A stretch of DNA of 22,994 nt from CAIVND01 sp035532075 (lineage in GTDB: Bacteria; Actinomycetota; Acidimicrobiia; Acidimicrobiales; Bog-793): contig DATKRV010000055.1 of the NCBI GenBank assembly GCA_035532075.1, positions 1 through 22,994 on the forward strand, in the 5' to 3' direction. The notes beneath the pieces are model-generated. The model had not been told where the DNA came from and ran no database searches. It was given only the letters and a program-made list of their open reading frames with translations. Below, one piece after another: positions 21,398-22,994 of this stretch (its first letter is position 1; each line of letters opens with the position of its first letter). The position numbers and the translations under genes are program-made.

Positions 21398-22422
21398 CGA
21401 CTGACGTTGAGATCATTCTCTGCCGCCTCGCGCCGCGGATTCGGCAGATTCGCGATCTCTGCGCCTGTGAGATTCGAGACCAACTCGGCGAGCTGGCGCA
21501 CCTGATAGGTCTCAGTCACCTGGTTGAAAACCAACACCTGATCGCCGCTCTCCGGTGAGTTTGCAAGCGCGATCTCAATACAACGCGCCGTATCACGGAT
21601 GTTGATGAACGCCCGGGTCTGGCCACCGGTCCCATGCACGGTGAGTGGATGTCCAATCGCTGCCTGCATGAGGAATCGGTTAAGCACAGTTCCATAATCA
21701 CCGTCGTAATCGAAACGGTTGATCAGCCGCTCGTCGCGGACCGTCTGCGGGGTCTGAGTGCCCCAGACTATTCCCTGGTGGAGATCGGTGATGCGGAGAC
21801 CATCATTCTGGGCGTAGAACTTGAACATCAATTGATCGAGTGTCTTGGTCATGTGATACACCGAACCCGCGTTGGCCGGATGCAAGATCTCACGTTCGAT
21901 GTCACCGTCAGGTGTTGGCACCTTAACGGTGAGGTATCCCTCGGGGATTGGCGCTGAACCAGACCAGCCATATCCGTACACACCCATGGTGCCAAGATGA
22001 ACCACGGCAATATCAAGGCCGGTCTCGACTATCGCCGCAAGGAGATTGTGGGTTCCAGTCACATTGTTGTCAACCGTATAGCGCTTGGTCTTCGACGATC
22101 GCATCGAATAGGGTGCGGCCCTTTGCTCGGCAAAGTGCACGACCGCGTCGGGACGGAGCGAGAGGAGAACCCCGACAAGCCGATCGTACTCTTTCGCGAG
22201 ATCGAGATTGATGAAGCGAATCTCGTTACCTGAAACCTCCTTCCAGGCACGAACGCGCTCCCCGATCGGACGTATCGGCGTTAGCGAATCAACCTCGAGT
22301 TCCACATCGATATTGCGGCGGCTGAGGTTGTCAAGAATCGTGACCTCGTGGCCAACATCGGAAAGATGAAGCGATGTAGGCCATCCGCAGAAACCATCGC
22401 CGCCGAGAACCAGAACCTTCAC
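21229..22422 (-). CDS. sqd1: UDP-sulfoquinovose synthase (SQD1/Agl3-like)
   Basis: A 397-residue NAD-dependent enzyme of the extended short-chain dehydrogenase group that converts UDP-glucose and sulfite to UDP-sulfoquinovose, the head-group donor for sulfolipid or sulfosugar glycans. Hallmarks of SQD1: the Rossmann loop GGDGFCGWPTSLHL (8-21), DNLSRRNIDVELEVDSLTPI, VVHFAEQRAAPYSM (95-107), catalytic LGTMGVYG with T145, YHMTK (Y189, K193), DLHQGIVWGTQT, and RFDYDGDYGTVLNRF then GHPLTVHGTGGQTR. These blocks align with plant SQD1 nearly without gaps. The start is a GTG at 22422 with AGGAGAG six bases upstream. No sulfoquinovosyltransferase is in the window. The last 169 bases are overlapped antisense by the kelch-protein frame. 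Confidence 0.95.
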   Translation of the reverse strand: MKVLVLGGDGFCGWPTSLHLSDVGHEVTILDNLSRRNIDVELEVDSLTPIRPIGERVRAWKEVSGNEIRFINLDLAKEYDRLVGVLLSLRPDAVVHFAEQRAAPYSMRSSKTKRYTVDNNVTGTHNLLAAIVETGLDIAVVHLGTMGVYGYGWSGSAPIPEGYLTVKVPTPDGDIEREILHPANAGSVYHMTKTLDQLMFKFYAQNDGLRITDLHQGIVWGTQTPQTVRDERLINRFDYDGDYGTVLNRFLMQAAIGHPLTVHGTGGQTRAFINIRDTARCIEIALANSPESGDQVLVFNQVTETYQVRQLAELVSNLTGAEIANLPNPRREAAENDLNVSRQRFLALGLNPTTLSEGLLEEARDIASRYRERADLSKIIARSVWRQGMETSPDLMQ

Positions 22423-22794
22423 TTTTTTCTCTCCTCTAGGCGAGACAGAAACCTACATTTGGCGACCGACTGCTGCCGGCAATCGTAGTGACGAACCGAG
22501 CACCGCATGAAGATATTTGCAGAGAGAGTTATTAGGCAACTGTGAAAATCACCAGGAGGACCCCGCTCTTCATGCCCCAATTCGCCAACTTTCTCGGTCC
22601 GCTCGGATTTTGAGATGCGACGTTGTCCGCGCCGCGCCTGAAAAGTTGGGCCAGAAGCATACTCGACCATCAGAGACGAGCGCTCTGCGACAACTTCCTG
22701 CCCAACGAACCAGATCCGAGTCCGTCACCCACAAATTCCCGGCTCTTATATTCCGCCGTGGGAGGCAAGCATGCCGGAGATCGCCATGGAGTGA
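22423..22794. other. Gene-free stretch upstream of sqd1
   Basis: About 370 bases with only unsupported frames on both strands. The sqd1 promoter should lie in the first part (22423-22560) on the minus strand; no clear hexamer pair was found. Confidence 0.5.
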
Positions 22795-22994
22795 CAAATT
22801 CTCCACCAGCTCAATCCGGGGATTGCGACACCATCTATCAAATGTGCAGAGGTACCACCTCCGACGAGGACATCGGGGCCTTCATCCACAACCACCGTTT
22901 ACCCCCGGGGTGAACTCGACGCATCAACCGCGAGGTGGGAGAGTGCAACGATCAATCCGCTGAGGGTACTTGCTGACGATTTTCGCACTGTTGC
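22795..22994 (+). CDS. Possible STAS-domain protein, partial, start unclear
   Basis: A frame open from 22795 to the right edge reads TTTVYPRGELDASTARWESATINPL in its second half, which resembles the first strand and helix of STAS domains (anti-anti-sigma factors and relatives, typically VxGELDxxTA). No ATG, GTG or TTG occurs in this frame between the upstream stop (22792-22794) and the homologous part. Either the start is a rare codon, the upstream part is frameshifted, or the likeness is accidental. Confidence 0.35.

Noticed and set aside
1..22994. CRISPR arrays or complete insertion sequences
   Set aside because: No spaced identical repeats of CRISPR size and no transposase gene were seen; the repeats found are a 16-bp att pair, a 10-bp motif and an 8-bp tandem repeat.

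Overview
The window looks like a chromosomal segment of a moderately high-GC actinobacterium, most likely an acidophilic member of the Acidimicrobiia (for example a Ferrimicrobium-like lineage). Supporting signs are an acid-protease family (S53 sedolisin), a DivIVA-domain protein, a SepX/GlpR-type membrane protein next to a moaC-like gene, a Ruc/FmdB protein under a CIRCE operator, several leaderless-type promoters, and six 42-residue GY(W/Y)LV...GDA repeats of a kind common in this group. The class-level assignment is inference from content only.

Layout. 1-937: 5' part of an ammonium transporter (minus strand, runs off the left edge). 938-1419: non-coding, with a perfect 28-bp inverted repeat and a tRNA-like 3' fragment. 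1420-5994: a probable small integrated element. It is bounded by a 16-bp direct repeat of the tRNA-Ala 3' end and carries an ABC-ATPase relic, a GC-rich pair of secreted genes (S53 peptidase with two FN3 domains, and a PKD-like protein), a 5'-truncated and frameshifted tyrosine integrase, and a Phd/RelE-type toxin-antitoxin pair. tRNA-Ala(CGC) occupies 5980-6052.

6054-11808 looks like ordinary vertical backbone. It holds a short iterated motif, a SepX/GlpR-like membrane protein, a MoaC-like protein that lacks the active-site Cys-His, a divergent redox-chaperone gene (ruc) with a CIRCE operator, tldE and tldD, and a divergent DivIVA-domain gene. 11964-14340: two exporters (EamA and MFS) and tRNA-Lys(TTT), followed by an 8-bp tandem repeat. 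14738-18528: class II aldolase, CBS-pair protein, isochorismatase-family amidohydrolase and a 59-residue conserved basic protein, separated by long gaps with no recognisable gene. 18880-21397: one large exported protein split by a one-base frameshift in a G4 tract (seven kelch repeats, an Ig-like domain, six exact 42-residue repeats). It runs antisense into the 3' end of an SQD1-like UDP-sulfoquinovose synthase gene (21229-22422, minus). The right edge may hold the beginning of a STAS-domain gene.

Functional links. The SepX/GlpR-like and MoaC-like genes sit together as in other actinobacteria, where GlpR ties a gephyrin-like MoeA protein to the DivIVA/Wag31 polar growth machinery; a DivIVA-domain gene lies about 4 kb away. 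Ruc, with its own HrcA operator, is expected to respond with GroEL/DnaK. The toxin-antitoxin pair beside the dead integrase probably helps retain the element. The least expected items are the degenerate MoaC, the Glu-for-His Amt, the tRNA-Ala element, the CIRCE-ruc unit, and the frameshifted kelch/42-mer protein.
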